Part shown: piece after piece, positions 17,485 through 27,893 of the stretch | How positions within the stretch are numbered: the stretch's first letter is position 1 | How the letters are laid out: every line of letters starts with the position of its first letter | DNA from: DATGKG01 sp963783145 | GTDB lineage: Bacteria > Desulfobacterota > Binatia > Binatales > Binataceae | Direction of reading: 5' to 3' | DNA length: 64,000 bases | NCBI GenBank assembly: GCA_963783145.1 | Contig: CAWAMM010000007.1 | Coordinates: forward strand, 682,001 to 746,000 | Made by a program: the position numbers and the translations under genes | Notes under the pieces: generated by a model | Told to the model about the DNA's origin: nothing | The model's input: the letters and a program-made list of their open reading frames with translations, nothing else | Database searches by the model: none

Positions 17485-17751
17485 ATGGCTACCGCGATAA
17501 TCCCCTCGCTCATGCGAAAACTGACCGCCGGTCACGATCGGGTTACGGTCTCGGGCAAGAACCTGCGCGAGGCGATCGCGGACCTAGACCGGCAGTTTCC
17601 CGGCATCGCGAATCAGCTGCTCGATAATGGCGACATCAAGGCGTCAATCGCGGTGGCAATCGATGGGGAGGTCGGAACCACCGGGGTGCTGGAAGCGATT
17701 CGCGACAACAGTGAGATCCACTTCATGCCGTCGATCGCCGGTGGTCTCTGA
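17485..17751 (+). CDS. MoaD/ThiS-like ubiquitin-fold sulfur carrier with a GGL tail
   Basis: 88 residues with a beta-grasp pattern: an N-terminal IIPSLMRKLT strand, LREAIADLDRQFPGI helix and C-terminal EIHFMPSIAGGL. Carriers of this type are activated on a C-terminal Gly-Gly; here one Leu follows the Gly pair. Either the protein is processed first, as known for some carriers with extra residues, or it serves as a partner without thiocarboxylation. It lies 67 bases after the molybdenum hydroxylase large subunit, on the same strand, which suggests a link to cofactor sulfur chemistry. Confidence 0.8.
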   Translation: MATAIIPSLMRKLTAGHDRVTVSGKNLREAIADLDRQFPGIANQLLDNGDIKASIAVAIDGEVGTTGVLEAIRDNSEIHFMPSIAGGL

Positions 17752-17910
17752 AAAAAACCGCGGGTGGATTGCTCTCAATGAGCCAAGTTAGTCACATTAT
17801 AGGAGCTAACGTGGCGCGAGGCGGAGGGCTTTGGCCTATCAAGCGTTCATCTGGCGGATTGCGAACTTCTCCGCCATTGCAAGCAGTTTAAAGTTAAGTA
17901 CAATACGGAA

Positions 17911-17986
17911 CGCTGGCCGGGGTTTGCCCCCCTTTTCCCGGTTGGCTTTGGGCCGGGCGGAGCAATCCGTCCGGCCTGAGTTTTTT
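17911..17986 (+). ncRNA. Candidate structured small RNA with its own promoter and terminator
   Basis: No protein gene lies here. A promoter-like TTGCAA (17877-17882), 16-base spacer and TACAAT (17899-17904) is followed by two stems. Stem 1 pairs 17912-17921 with 17937-17946 over ten pairs including three G-U. Stem 2 pairs 17951-17961 with 17966-17976 and is followed by TTTTTT at 17981-17986. The product would be about 75 bases. I cannot assign it to a known family. An extended 3' end of the preceding operon is the main alternative. Confidence 0.5.
17951..17986 (+). terminator. Intrinsic terminator
   Basis: GGCCGGGCGGA (17951-17961) pairs with TCCGTCCGGCC (17966-17976) through 11 pairs, one of them G-T, with a GCAA tetraloop. 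TGAG and six T residues follow. It ends the candidate small RNA or transcripts coming from the MoaD-like gene. Confidence 0.85.
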
Positions 17987-18031
17987 CAGTGAGATCTGAA
18001 CTCGATACCGCGCGATAAAGTTCCGCGCGCG

Positions 18032-18430
18032 CTACGACATGAAGACTTCCCGCACGTGATTGACATCATTGTACTCGCGCACTTGACCGAGCTGGTCGCC
18101 GTCAAAGCGGAAGTAAAAGTGATAGCGATTCGCGTATTTCTTTCCGTTGCCCGCGACCGTGTCCGATTCGGCCTGAATTGCGACTTGAGGTCCCTCCGCA
18201 ATCACGGTGTGAATCTTCATGTTGAGGCCCTTGGGAAACATCGCCGCCATGGTCGCGGTGATGCCCTTGATGAAGACGTCCTTGCCGCGCATCGGCGCCA
18301 CGCCGGGCAGCCGGCCCATCATCTCGAATTCGAAGTGGTCCGCGAGTAGGTCGCCGAGGAACTTCGCATCCGGTTTTTCCAGCGTCATCAGAAATTTGCG
18401 CGCGTTGTCCTTCTGCTGTTCGAGGTTCAT
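18032..18430 (-). CDS. SnoaL-like / NTF2-fold protein
   Basis: 132 residues, the size of a single NTF2-like cone-shaped domain. Typical features are the N-terminal helix QQKDNARKFLMTLE, FEFEMMGRLPG, a central GKDVFIKGITATMAAMFP helix and the final FDGDQLGQVREYNDVNHV strand. Such proteins act as small isomerases, cyclases, hydratases or ligand binders; no function can be assigned. It lies 13 bases downstream of the UspA gene and is probably co-transcribed with it. Confidence 0.85.
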   Translation of the reverse strand: MNLEQQKDNARKFLMTLEKPDAKFLGDLLADHFEFEMMGRLPGVAPMRGKDVFIKGITATMAAMFPKGLNMKIHTVIAEGPQVAIQAESDTVAGNGKKYANRYHFYFRFDGDQLGQVREYNDVNHVREVFMS

Positions 18431-18443
18431 CAGCCTTCTCCGA

Positions 18444-18893
18444 TCAACGCCGGATGACGAGCACCGCGCAGCTCGCGTGGCGGATCACTTTTTCGGTGGT
18501 GCCTCCGATCAATGCTCCATCGGCGCCGGTACGGCCATGGCTCGACATCACGATTAAATCGATGCCGTGCTCGCGCGCATAGTCGCCAATCTTGACCGCG
18601 GGCGACCCAACGACCGTGGCACTATGCACCTTCGTGGAATTCTCGAGGCTGGCCTTTTTGATGCGCAGGAGTTCCTCCTCCGCCTGCTCGATCATCGCGG
18701 CCTCGCGCGTGATCTCGTGTCCGCTGACCGGCAACGACTCGATCCCAAGTAAGTGATGGGGCAATACCACGTGCACCATATGCAACTCGGTGGCGTTGAC
18801 TTCCTTCGCCAGCTCCCAGGCGGATGTCAGTGCCTTCATGGAAGGTTCCGAAAAGTCTATCGGCGAGAGGATCTTCTTAACGTTCTGAATCAT
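18444..18893 (-). CDS. Universal stress protein, UspA family
   Basis: 149 residues from the ATG at 18893, which has GGAGG 7 bases upstream; a longer in-frame start at 18932 lacks this. The Usp fold is clear: NVKKILSPIDFSEPSMKAL at the start, a long insertion-free middle, and VMSSHGRTGADGALIGGTTE near the end, which fits the G-2x-G-9x-G ATP-binding loop. It probably helps survival under stress. Neighbours on the same strand are KatE, GlgX and a SnoaL-like gene, a small stress and carbohydrate cluster. Confidence 0.92.
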   Translation of the reverse strand: MIQNVKKILSPIDFSEPSMKALTSAWELAKEVNATELHMVHVVLPHHLLGIESLPVSGHEITREAAMIEQAEEELLRIKKASLENSTKVHSATVVGSPAVKIGDYAREHGIDLIVMSSHGRTGADGALIGGTTEKVIRHASCAVLVIRR

Positions 18894-19145
18894 CGGCTGC
18901 CTCCGAGTTACTTTCGATATCATGGCCCTCACGGCCTTAGCAAATGGGCCACGGCCTGAGCGAATATCGGTTTTTGCGAGTTAAGAGAAGTTGCCCGCGA
19001 CTCCCCAGAACTCTAAAGAATAGAGGCTTGAGGGGATGAAAGCGACCTTCTTTGGAGGCCGGCGCGACGCATCGAGAAGGGCCGGAATGATCCGACCCTC
19101 CTCGTTGGGCCAGGTTATCTTAGATCCGAAATCGCAGGGATGCAG

Positions 19146-21266
19146 CTAAACCGATTTCACCTTCGGTTCGCGATCCCAAAAGCGCAGTTTGCGGCAGGCG
19201 GCGAGGAACTTGGGAATGTCGCGCGGTGATTTCAGATTGATGATGCCGTCGTCGAGCTGGTCGCCCACGACCTTCGCCAGCAGCGGTCGCGAGCTTTCCG
19301 CGTATGCGATGAACTTGCAATGCGCGAACGCATCGGCGATGAAGTCGCGCACGCTGGCCTCGTGCTCCAGCATCGCCGCACCCTCTTTGGACACCAGGAT
19401 CGCGACGCTATCGTAAAGCACCGAGGGACCGCCGTCGATTTTCTGCTGCGCTTCGATTATCTTTCCGTCGCTGGCCTCGACTCCGCCGATCATCGGCGCA
19501 ACCAATTCCAGCATCGCGCCTTCCTTGTGCAACGCTTTTCGAAGCCCCTCCAGCAATTCGGCATCGACACCGTCGGAGAGCAGCGCTCCAACTTTGCGGC
19601 CGGCAAAACTCGGCGGCGGATTGCGCAGCATGCTCAGTGCCGGTGAAGGCTTGAGCTTCGTGATTGGACGGCGCGCAGGTTCCGCGGGCTTCGGCATTTC
19701 GGGCAGGCGCAGCCCCCGGGCGACCTTTTGCGCGAGGTCTCGATCGACATTGAGCAAATGAGAAACCATCCGGCTTCGAATCGCGGTCCGTTCCACCTTG
19801 CTGAGCTCGAAGGTGAACGACGCTGCGATATGTCCCTGCTCCACCTCGGTCTGGCTGAGATAGAACTGACGCGCCTGGCTGTAGTGGTCAGCAAACTTCT
19901 CCGCGCGCACCCGAAGCTTCGGTCCCTCCTCTTCGGCCGCGAAGGAATGAAAACCTTGCTCCGGCGTTTCGCGCGGGCCGCCGATCTCAGCGCCCCACGA
20001 ATTTGGTTCATAGTTAGCGCGGGTCTTCGGATTCATCAGCGCCATATGCCCGTCCTGCTGAAACAAGGCGACCGGACATTTCGGCGCGTTCACTTCGATA
20101 CGAGTGAAGTTGGGACTGCCGAGACGCTTCAACTGAGTGTCGAGGTAGGAAAAATTGCGCCCTTGCAACAACGGGTCATTCGAGAAGTCCACGCCCGGCA
20201 CGATGTTGGCGGTGCAGAACGCGACCTGCTCGGTCTCGGCGAAGAAATTGTCCACGCATCGATTGAGCACCATCCGGCCGACCCTGCGCAGGGGAACCTC
20301 CTCTTCCGGAATGAGTTTGGTCGCATCGAGGACGTCGAACTCGAAGCGTTGGGCAAACTTCTCATCGAAGAGTTGCAAGCCGAGTTCCCATTCCGGGAAA
20401 TTTCCGGACTGGATCGCCTGCCATAGATCGCGGCGATGGAAGTCCGGGTCGGCGCCATTGATCTTTACCGCTTCGTTCCAGAGCACCGATTGCAGGCCGA
20501 GTTTCGGGCGCCAATGGAATTTGACAAAGGTCGCCTTTCCGCGCGCGTTGACCAGCCGAAAAGTATGCACCCCGAATCCTTCCATGAAACGGAACGAGCG
20601 CGGAATCGCGCGGTCGGACATGATCCACATCGCCATGTGGATGCTTTCCGGGGTCAGCGAAATGAAGTCCCAGAAATTATCATGCGCGGTTTGCGCCTGC
20701 GGAAAGCCACGATCCGGTTCCGGTTTCGCGGCGTGAATGAGATCCGGAAACTTGATCGCATCCTGGATGAAAAACACCGGAATGTTATTTCCGACGATGT
20801 CCCAGTTGCCTTGCCTGGTATAGAGCTTGACCGCAAAACCGCGCACATCGCGCGCCAGGTCGGGGGAGCCCTGGTTGCCCGCCACGGTGGAGAAGCGCAC
20901 GAACAGCGGGGTCTTCTCGCCCGCTCGCTGAAAGAGATCCGCACTGGTGAGCTCGGCCAGCGACTGGTAGTTTTCGAAGAAGCCATGCGCGCCGAAGCCG
21001 CGCGCGTGCACCACGCGCTCGGGAATCCGCTCGTGATCGAAGTGAAATATCTTCTCCCGAAAATGAAAATCTTCCAGCGCGGTCGGTCCGCGCGCGCCGA
21101 TTCGGAGCGAGTTCTGATCATCGGCGATTGGAACTCCCTGCTGCGTGGTTAGCGGTTCAAGGTCTTCGCCGGCGGTCTGATGAGTATCGCCACCGCGGCC
21201 GAAATCGATTGCTTGGTCATCCAGCTTTGCGCGCTTGCGCGTATCTCGTGAGGTTTTGTGGGCCAT
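19146..21266 (-). CDS. katE: Large-subunit monofunctional catalase (HPII type)
   Basis: 706 residues, a large-subunit clade 2 catalase. Heme-site residues line up with E. coli HPII: His87 in RVVHARGFGAHG, Asn160 in DIVGNNIPVFF and proximal Tyr374 in RNFSYLDTQ; the His-Asn and His-Tyr spacings match exactly. From about 555 a flavodoxin/GATase-1-like C-terminal domain (GRKVGALLSDGVDAELLEG) follows, the mark of this clade. AAGGA precedes the ATG. The enzyme destroys H2O2 in the cytoplasm, typically in stationary phase. Together with katG the window encodes both main catalase types. Confidence 0.96.
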   Translation of the reverse strand: MAHKTSRDTRKRAKLDDQAIDFGRGGDTHQTAGEDLEPLTTQQGVPIADDQNSLRIGARGPTALEDFHFREKIFHFDHERIPERVVHARGFGAHGFFENYQSLAELTSADLFQRAGEKTPLFVRFSTVAGNQGSPDLARDVRGFAVKLYTRQGNWDIVGNNIPVFFIQDAIKFPDLIHAAKPEPDRGFPQAQTAHDNFWDFISLTPESIHMAMWIMSDRAIPRSFRFMEGFGVHTFRLVNARGKATFVKFHWRPKLGLQSVLWNEAVKINGADPDFHRRDLWQAIQSGNFPEWELGLQLFDEKFAQRFEFDVLDATKLIPEEEVPLRRVGRMVLNRCVDNFFAETEQVAFCTANIVPGVDFSNDPLLQGRNFSYLDTQLKRLGSPNFTRIEVNAPKCPVALFQQDGHMALMNPKTRANYEPNSWGAEIGGPRETPEQGFHSFAAEEEGPKLRVRAEKFADHYSQARQFYLSQTEVEQGHIAASFTFELSKVERTAIRSRMVSHLLNVDRDLAQKVARGLRLPEMPKPAEPARRPITKLKPSPALSMLRNPPPSFAGRKVGALLSDGVDAELLEGLRKALHKEGAMLELVAPMIGGVEASDGKIIEAQQKIDGGPSVLYDSVAILVSKEGAAMLEHEASVRDFIADAFAHCKFIAYAESSRPLLAKVVGDQLDDGIINLKSPRDIPKFLAACRKLRFWDREPKVKSV

Positions 21267-21418
21267 GTCCTTCCTGGTGGAGTTTGAAGATTGAGGGGAC
21301 GTGGATTAGACGCGAGCTGGAGGCAGTCATTCAGCGGCGGGGTAAGACCGCGCTCAAACTTCGAGCATTGACGCGAGCACTTACGCGAACATTGACAAAT
21401 GATGGGCAGCTTCGTGGT

Positions 21419-23533
<2,115 letters not shown>

Positions 23534-23682
23534 CGAGGTTGCGTGACCCTTCGCGACCAAAGCGGATTCGCATGAGGCTATGCGGTTGATGTTACCGGCG
23601 AATGAACGAGCGCGCAGCGAGGTTGTTGTAACACTCGTCCACCCGCCCGCGAAACGCCGGATACGGTTTCGGCCAGGGGCCG

Positions 23683-24798
23683 CTAGCGCCGGCTGATCGC
23701 GATCAATTCACGATAGATGCGCTCGTACTTTTCCGCCATCACATCAACCGCGAACCGTCGCTCGTATTCCTCGCGGCAGGCCTGACGCGAAATGGTGTCC
23801 GCCTTCTTGACGGCCGCAACCAGGTCGTCGAACTCCGCCGCGATGAATCCCGTCACTCCATCGCGCATCACTTCGGGCACCGAGCCGCAGGGACGCGCGA
23901 TCACTGGCGTGCCGCATGCCATCGCCTCAATCATCACCAGGCCGAAGGGCTCCGGCCAGTCGATGGTGAACAGCAATGCGAGCGCATTGCCGAGGAATTC
24001 GCTCTTTTGGGTTTCGTTGATTTCGCCGATGTACTCGACCCCGGGCGCGGCGTTGATCATCGGCTCGATGGTGGTTTTGAAATACTCGCGATCGACCTCA
24101 TCGACTTTGGCGGCGATCTTCAATGGAATGCCGGCCTTGCGTGCAACCGCAATCGCGATGTCGGGCCGCTTCTCGGGAGCGATGCGCCCCAGGAATGCGA
24201 GGTATTTGCCGCCCTTCGGATTGAATTGCAAATGCTCGCGCGGCACTCCGTGATGAACCGTCGAGACCCAGTTTGCCCACGGGAGTGGCTTGCGCTGTGA
24301 ATCACTGATTGAGATCAACGGGCGATCTTTGAATTGCTTGAAAATCGGAACCAGTTCTTCGAGATCGAGCCGTCCATGCAAGGTGGTGATGGTGGGAGTT
24401 TCGATCAGTTTCGCAAACGCGAAGGTCCAGTAGTCGAGATGACAATGAATGATGTCGAAGTCGTCGGCATGCTCGAAAACCTCGGCGAGCATCGCCATGT
24501 GATTGCCGAGCCCGTTGGCCGCAACCTGCGCGAGGCCCGACAGACGCAAGGAAGTTGGATAGCCGGCATGCAACTTCGCCGAGGTCGTCGAATCGCCGGA
24601 GGCGAACAGCGTGACCTGGTTGCCGCGACGCACGAGTTCTTCGGTCAGATAGGAGACCACCCGTTCGGTGCCGCCGTAAAGTTTCGGCGGAACGCTTTCG
24701 TAAAGCGGCGCGACCTGCGCGATGCGCAGCGGGCGGGGACGTTCAGTGATCGATACTCGGGGACGTTCAGTTTCAAGCGTGGAAATCAGTTCAGACAT
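23683..24798 (-). CDS. Glycosyltransferase family 4 protein
   Basis: 371 residues with the two-domain GT-B fold. The N-terminal domain has PPKLYGGTERVVSYLTEEL, and the C-terminal donor domain has FLGRIAPEKRPDIAI near 215 and EPFGLVMIEAMACGTPVIA near 290, the E-x7-E motif of retaining GT4 enzymes. Donor and acceptor are unknown. The ATG at 24798 has AGGTG 7 bases upstream; the frame is open for 57 more codons, but that part has no family similarity. It heads the minus-strand group with GlgX and KatE and is divergent from a crotonase gene. Confidence 0.92.
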   Translation of the reverse strand: MSELISTLETERPRVSITERPRPLRIAQVAPLYESVPPKLYGGTERVVSYLTEELVRRGNQVTLFASGDSTTSAKLHAGYPTSLRLSGLAQVAANGLGNHMAMLAEVFEHADDFDIIHCHLDYWTFAFAKLIETPTITTLHGRLDLEELVPIFKQFKDRPLISISDSQRKPLPWANWVSTVHHGVPREHLQFNPKGGKYLAFLGRIAPEKRPDIAIAVARKAGIPLKIAAKVDEVDREYFKTTIEPMINAAPGVEYIGEINETQKSEFLGNALALLFTIDWPEPFGLVMIEAMACGTPVIARPCGSVPEVMRDGVTGFIAAEFDDLVAAVKKADTISRQACREEYERRFAVDVMAEKYERIYRELIAISRR

Positions 24799-24986
24799 GT
24801 GAAACACCTGAGGGATAGGGTGCCGGACGCGCTGGCAACAGTTGGAAGGCCTCGGTGGGCTAGGATAGTTCGGTCCAGTTGGATTTTTCGCAAGTCCCGT
24901 TCCAGTCGTGCTATTTTGGATTGTAAGCTGTCTTTCGTGCTTTGACGGTCTACGCGCGCAAACATTCATCAGCAGAGGGGTTTTCC

Positions 24987-25817
24987 ATGCCGCAAAACGT
25001 TAGCGACTCAGCCCAAAACGTCATCAAAGTGACAATCAAGGACGAGATCGCCTATATTGCGCTTAATCGTCCTGAAAAACGGAACGCGATAAACAATGAA
25101 GTGTTACATGCGTTACCAAAGGCTCTCGAAGAGGTAGATCGCCGCGACATCCGCGCGGTCATCATCTATGGCGAGGGCGCGGTGTTTTCCGCCGGCATCG
25201 ATTTTACTTCGCTCGCTTCCGACACCGGCGCGCAAGGCGGCGCGGGCGGCGGTCCCGACCTGGTGCGCTTCCGCCGCTTTGTGCATGCCTCGCAAGCCTC
25301 GCTCGATGCGCTGGAGCGAATCGAGAAGCCCGTCATCGGCGCGTTACACGGCTACGTCGGCGGCCTCGGGCTCGAACTCGCGCTCGCATGTGACGCGAGA
25401 ATCGCCGCGACCGGTACGAGGCTCGGAATGCCCGAGACGCGCGTCGGGCTGGTGCCCGACGTCGGCGGAACTATGCGGCTGACCCGCACCGTCGGCTATG
25501 CCCGATCCAAGGAGCTCATCATGACCGCGCGCATGATCGATGCGGTCGAAGCTGAGCGTATCGGGCTGGTCAATCGTGTGGTTGCGGAAGGCACCCAGAT
25601 CGCGGCGGCCGAGGAACTCGCGCGCGAGATCGCGCGCAATTCGCCAATGGCGGTGGGGCTCGCCAAGCGCATCATCGACATCGGGCAGAGCGTCGACAAA
25701 GCCACTTTCATGGATTTGGAATCGCTCGCGCAGAGTTCGCTATTTCAAACCGAGGATTTTCGCGAAGGCGCCGCCGCTTTGGTGCAGCGCCGCGACCCGA
25801 AGTTCAAAGGACGCTGA
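24987..25817 (+). CDS. Enoyl-CoA hydratase
   Basis: 276 residues. Both hydratase glutamates are present, in GLGLELALACD and LGMPETRVG. The oxyanion motif AVFSAGIDFTSL lies near residue 72. AGAGGGG precedes the ATG at 24987; an in-frame start 45 bases upstream has no ribosome site. The last 30 codons recur as a 90-base fragment at 28219-28308, and the bases around the stop codon recur at 29986-30035, so the 3' end of this gene marks the left boundary of a rearranged segment. Confidence 0.92.
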   Translation: MPQNVSDSAQNVIKVTIKDEIAYIALNRPEKRNAINNEVLHALPKALEEVDRRDIRAVIIYGEGAVFSAGIDFTSLASDTGAQGGAGGGPDLVRFRRFVHASQASLDALERIEKPVIGALHGYVGGLGLELALACDARIAATGTRLGMPETRVGLVPDVGGTMRLTRTVGYARSKELIMTARMIDAVEAERIGLVNRVVAEGTQIAAAEELAREIARNSPMAVGLAKRIIDIGQSVDKATFMDLESLAQSSLFQTEDFREGAAALVQRRDPKFKGR

Positions 25818-25857
25818 GCCTGATTTCGAACAACGCTTCGAAGCGCGCGCTGCCCTG
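25803..25857 (-). pseudogene. Remnant of the 3' end of an aldose-1-epimerase-like gene
   Basis: Read on the minus strand, 25857-25804 gives SARFEALFEIRLSVL and a stop. This matches the last residues of the epimerase-like gene at 29987-30919 (ARFEASFELRLSAL). At DNA level 41 of 50 bases agree, in the same orientation. The remnant overlaps the crotonase stop codon, and nothing of the remaining epimerase is present upstream of it. Confidence 0.6.
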
Positions 25858-25961
25858 GGCTTCGCGGCGCCCTCGGCGGCGCGTTTCAACTCGCAGTGGC
25901 CCTATCCTTTGCTAATGTGCTAAACAACGCACGCTTGGCACGAATCCGTAGGGAGGGTCGA

Positions 25962-26618
25962 ATGAGGAATCACCCTTTAAAAACATTTGCCTTCGCCATT
26001 GGGATTTTCCTGGCCACAATGGGACTGTCGGGGTCGGCGCATGCGGCCTCACCGACCGCCAGCGATAGCGACGACATAATTCGTCTGATCAACCCCAACG
26101 GCGCGGCCAACGGCAATCTCGCAGGTGCGAAACCGGAAACGGTATGCGCCATGATCTATATCTTCGACGACGACCAGGAAATGGGCGAGTGTTGCGGATG
26201 CCCGCTGACCTCGGCGCAGCTGGCGACTTTCTCGGTCCAGCACAACCTGACCTCGAACTGGGGCCTCGGGGGAGGAAACAACCTCAACGGGGCATTCGCG
26301 ATCGCCGCTGCCGAGCCCAATGCTCCCGCCTGCCTGCAAAAAAGTGCCGCATGCAATGGTGGTTGTGATCCGACCAACGTTCCCGGCTACAGCGTCACGA
26401 CTTCCAGCAATCTGCTGGGCAGCGTCACGCGCAATCAGTTTGTTGAGACTCCAAGCGGCACCAGTGAGCTATTCGTCGCCTTCGGAATCACCGAAACCGC
26501 CCTCTCCGACGATGCCGCCGGCGACCCGACCAACCTGATCTATTTGCAGGAACAATGCGGCGCGATCGTCGGCAATGGCACCGGCGGCGGAATCTGCAAC
26601 TGTCCGACCGAGGGTTAA
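25962..26618 (+). CDS. Exported Cys-containing protein of unknown function
   Basis: 218 residues from the ATG at 25962, which follows a GGGAGGG ribosome site. A clear signal peptide (about 1-28) has two basic residues, a hydrophobic core and a SAHA cleavage site. The mature part contains ETVCAMIYIFDDDQEM, then ECCGCPLTSAQL and a CNGGCDP loop, ending in ICNCPTEG; at least eight cysteines suggest disulfides. Similar ECCGC-containing exported proteins occur in soil bacteria, but I know no function. A second exported protein follows 14 bases downstream. Confidence 0.75.
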   Translation: MRNHPLKTFAFAIGIFLATMGLSGSAHAASPTASDSDDIIRLINPNGAANGNLAGAKPETVCAMIYIFDDDQEMGECCGCPLTSAQLATFSVQHNLTSNWGLGGGNNLNGAFAIAAAEPNAPACLQKSAACNGGCDPTNVPGYSVTTSSNLLGSVTRNQFVETPSGTSELFVAFGITETALSDDAAGDPTNLIYLQEQCGAIVGNGTGGGICNCPTEG

Positions 26619-26632
26619 ATAGGGGTCTTCTT

Positions 26633-27307
26633 ATGCGTTTGGGACGGGGGAAAGCAGCTCGCAGTGGATTCGTCGCGATCTTCGTGATGGTGCTCGTGAT
26701 CGAGGTGTTCACGTTGATCCGTAGCGCATCGGCCAACGTGCTCTGGGGCTACTGGCAAGTCGGTCCCCAGGTTTCCCGACCCACAGAGAGCGCCACTCCC
26801 ACGGCGACCCCAACGCCAGCTGGGAAATTCGTTTTCGTGACGAGTTCCGGATTCCTTGGCAACCTGGGTGGAACCGCAGGGGGCAACACCGATTGCAATA
26901 ACGCTGCGAGTGCCGCGGGCCTTCCCGGCACCTACAAAGCATGGCTGTCGACCGCCGCGGCGGGAGACAATCCCGCCAGTTCCTTCACTCAAAGCACCAT
27001 ACCTTACGTGCTGGTCGACAACACGCAGGTGGCCGAAAACTGGGCCGGACTTGTCTCAGGGACTCTCGAGCACGCTATCGACGAGGATGAGCATGGGACG
27101 ATAACGACGCAGTCGTCGGTATGGACCGGCACGAACGCCAACGGGACGGCCCCAACTTACCCCCAACAAGTTTTAGACTGCTTTGGTTGGTCGGACGATA
27201 CTGATTTAGCCTATGTGGGCTCGCCCGGGGCTACCAACTCAAATTGGTCCATCCAAGAGGGCATCATGTGCAACAACGTCGAGCCCCTGTACTGCTTTCA
27301 GCAATAG
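26633..27307 (+). CDS. Exported DUF1554-like protein
   Basis: 224 residues from ATG 26633 (AGGGG 8 bases upstream). A membrane or signal segment covers about 12-35 (FVAIFVMVLVIEVFTLI), followed by a Thr/Pro-rich linker (ATPTATPTPAG) and then the domain: KFVFVTSSGFLGNLGG, GLPGTYKAWLSTAA, TLEHAIDEDEHG and the closing NNVEPLYCFQQ. These are the hallmarks of DUF1554, a lectin-like exported domain known from Leptospira and Myxococcus. The function is unknown; surface or envelope location is likely. It forms a pair with the preceding exported protein. Confidence 0.75.
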   Translation: MRLGRGKAARSGFVAIFVMVLVIEVFTLIRSASANVLWGYWQVGPQVSRPTESATPTATPTPAGKFVFVTSSGFLGNLGGTAGGNTDCNNAASAAGLPGTYKAWLSTAAAGDNPASSFTQSTIPYVLVDNTQVAENWAGLVSGTLEHAIDEDEHGTITTQSSVWTGTNANGTAPTYPQQVLDCFGWSDDTDLAYVGSPGATNSNWSIQEGIMCNNVEPLYCFQQ

Positions 27308-27411
27308 GGGGTCGCGCCTCTTTCGGCCCCGCGCCTTCCTCGCCCTCCCGCACCACGCCCTCCGGTGGAGTGTTTCTTTTTGACCTCGCGACCAAGGGCG
27401 AGCTTCTTGGC

Positions 27412-27459
27412 AGGGGTCGTTAGGGAACGCCCGTTGAATCCTCGTCGCGCGCAGCGCCA
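27412..27459 (+). repeat. Inverted repeat copy A (partner at 28102-28150)
   Basis: AGGGGTCGTTAGGGAACG, then CCCGTTGAAT and CCTCGTCGCGCG: this 48-base stretch recurs in reverse orientation at 28150-28102 with two single-base gaps and about three substitutions. The pair flanks the SnoaL-like gene at 27480-27893. It looks like a dispersed intergenic repeat or the ends of a small mobile unit. Confidence 0.6.
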
Positions 27460-27479
27460 TTCAAAGGGCGCGGGAAAGA

Positions 27480-27893
27480 TTATCGTCGATAGCCTTGAAG
27501 GGCCGCGATTATCGGTGCCGTATCCTCGAAAATCGTCAGTTGCACGACCTGGCCATTCTCCAGCCGGAAGAGGTGGACCTCGCTGATCTCGAAGAAGACG
27601 CCGGTCGCCCTGACCAGAGTGCGTTCGGACAGCACCACTGCGACGGAGTCATCTTGTGCGATGAATTGGTGAGGCTCCAATCGTTCGTACTCGAGGGTCT
27701 CGCTCAGTCCGGCGAAGAATTCCTCTAACCCTCGCCGACCGCTACGACTGCCCGCCCACGGCCAGATCGACTGCGGCATCGGGTGCTGAAATTCGAAGCC
27801 ATCCGCGAACGGAGCGAGCACCGACTTCATATCGCCTCGCGCGAATGCCGAGTAGATACCCTTCACTAGCTCGAGGTTATCTTGTTCGCGCAT
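27480..27893 (-). CDS. SnoaL-like / NTF2-fold protein
   Basis: 137 residues, single NTF2-like domain: NLELVKGIYSAFARGDMKSV at the start, GFEFQHPMPQSIWPWAGSRS with the pocket residues, GLEEFFAGLSETLEYE, then SEVHLFRLENGQVVQLTIFED. This subgroup often acts as a polyketide-cyclase-like or stress-linked ligand-binding protein; the function is unknown. It stands alone, bracketed by the inverted repeats at 27412-27459 and 28102-28150. Confidence 0.82.
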   Translation of the reverse strand: MREQDNLELVKGIYSAFARGDMKSVLAPFADGFEFQHPMPQSIWPWAGSRSGRRGLEEFFAGLSETLEYERLEPHQFIAQDDSVAVVLSERTLVRATGVFFEISEVHLFRLENGQVVQLTIFEDTAPIIAALQGYRR

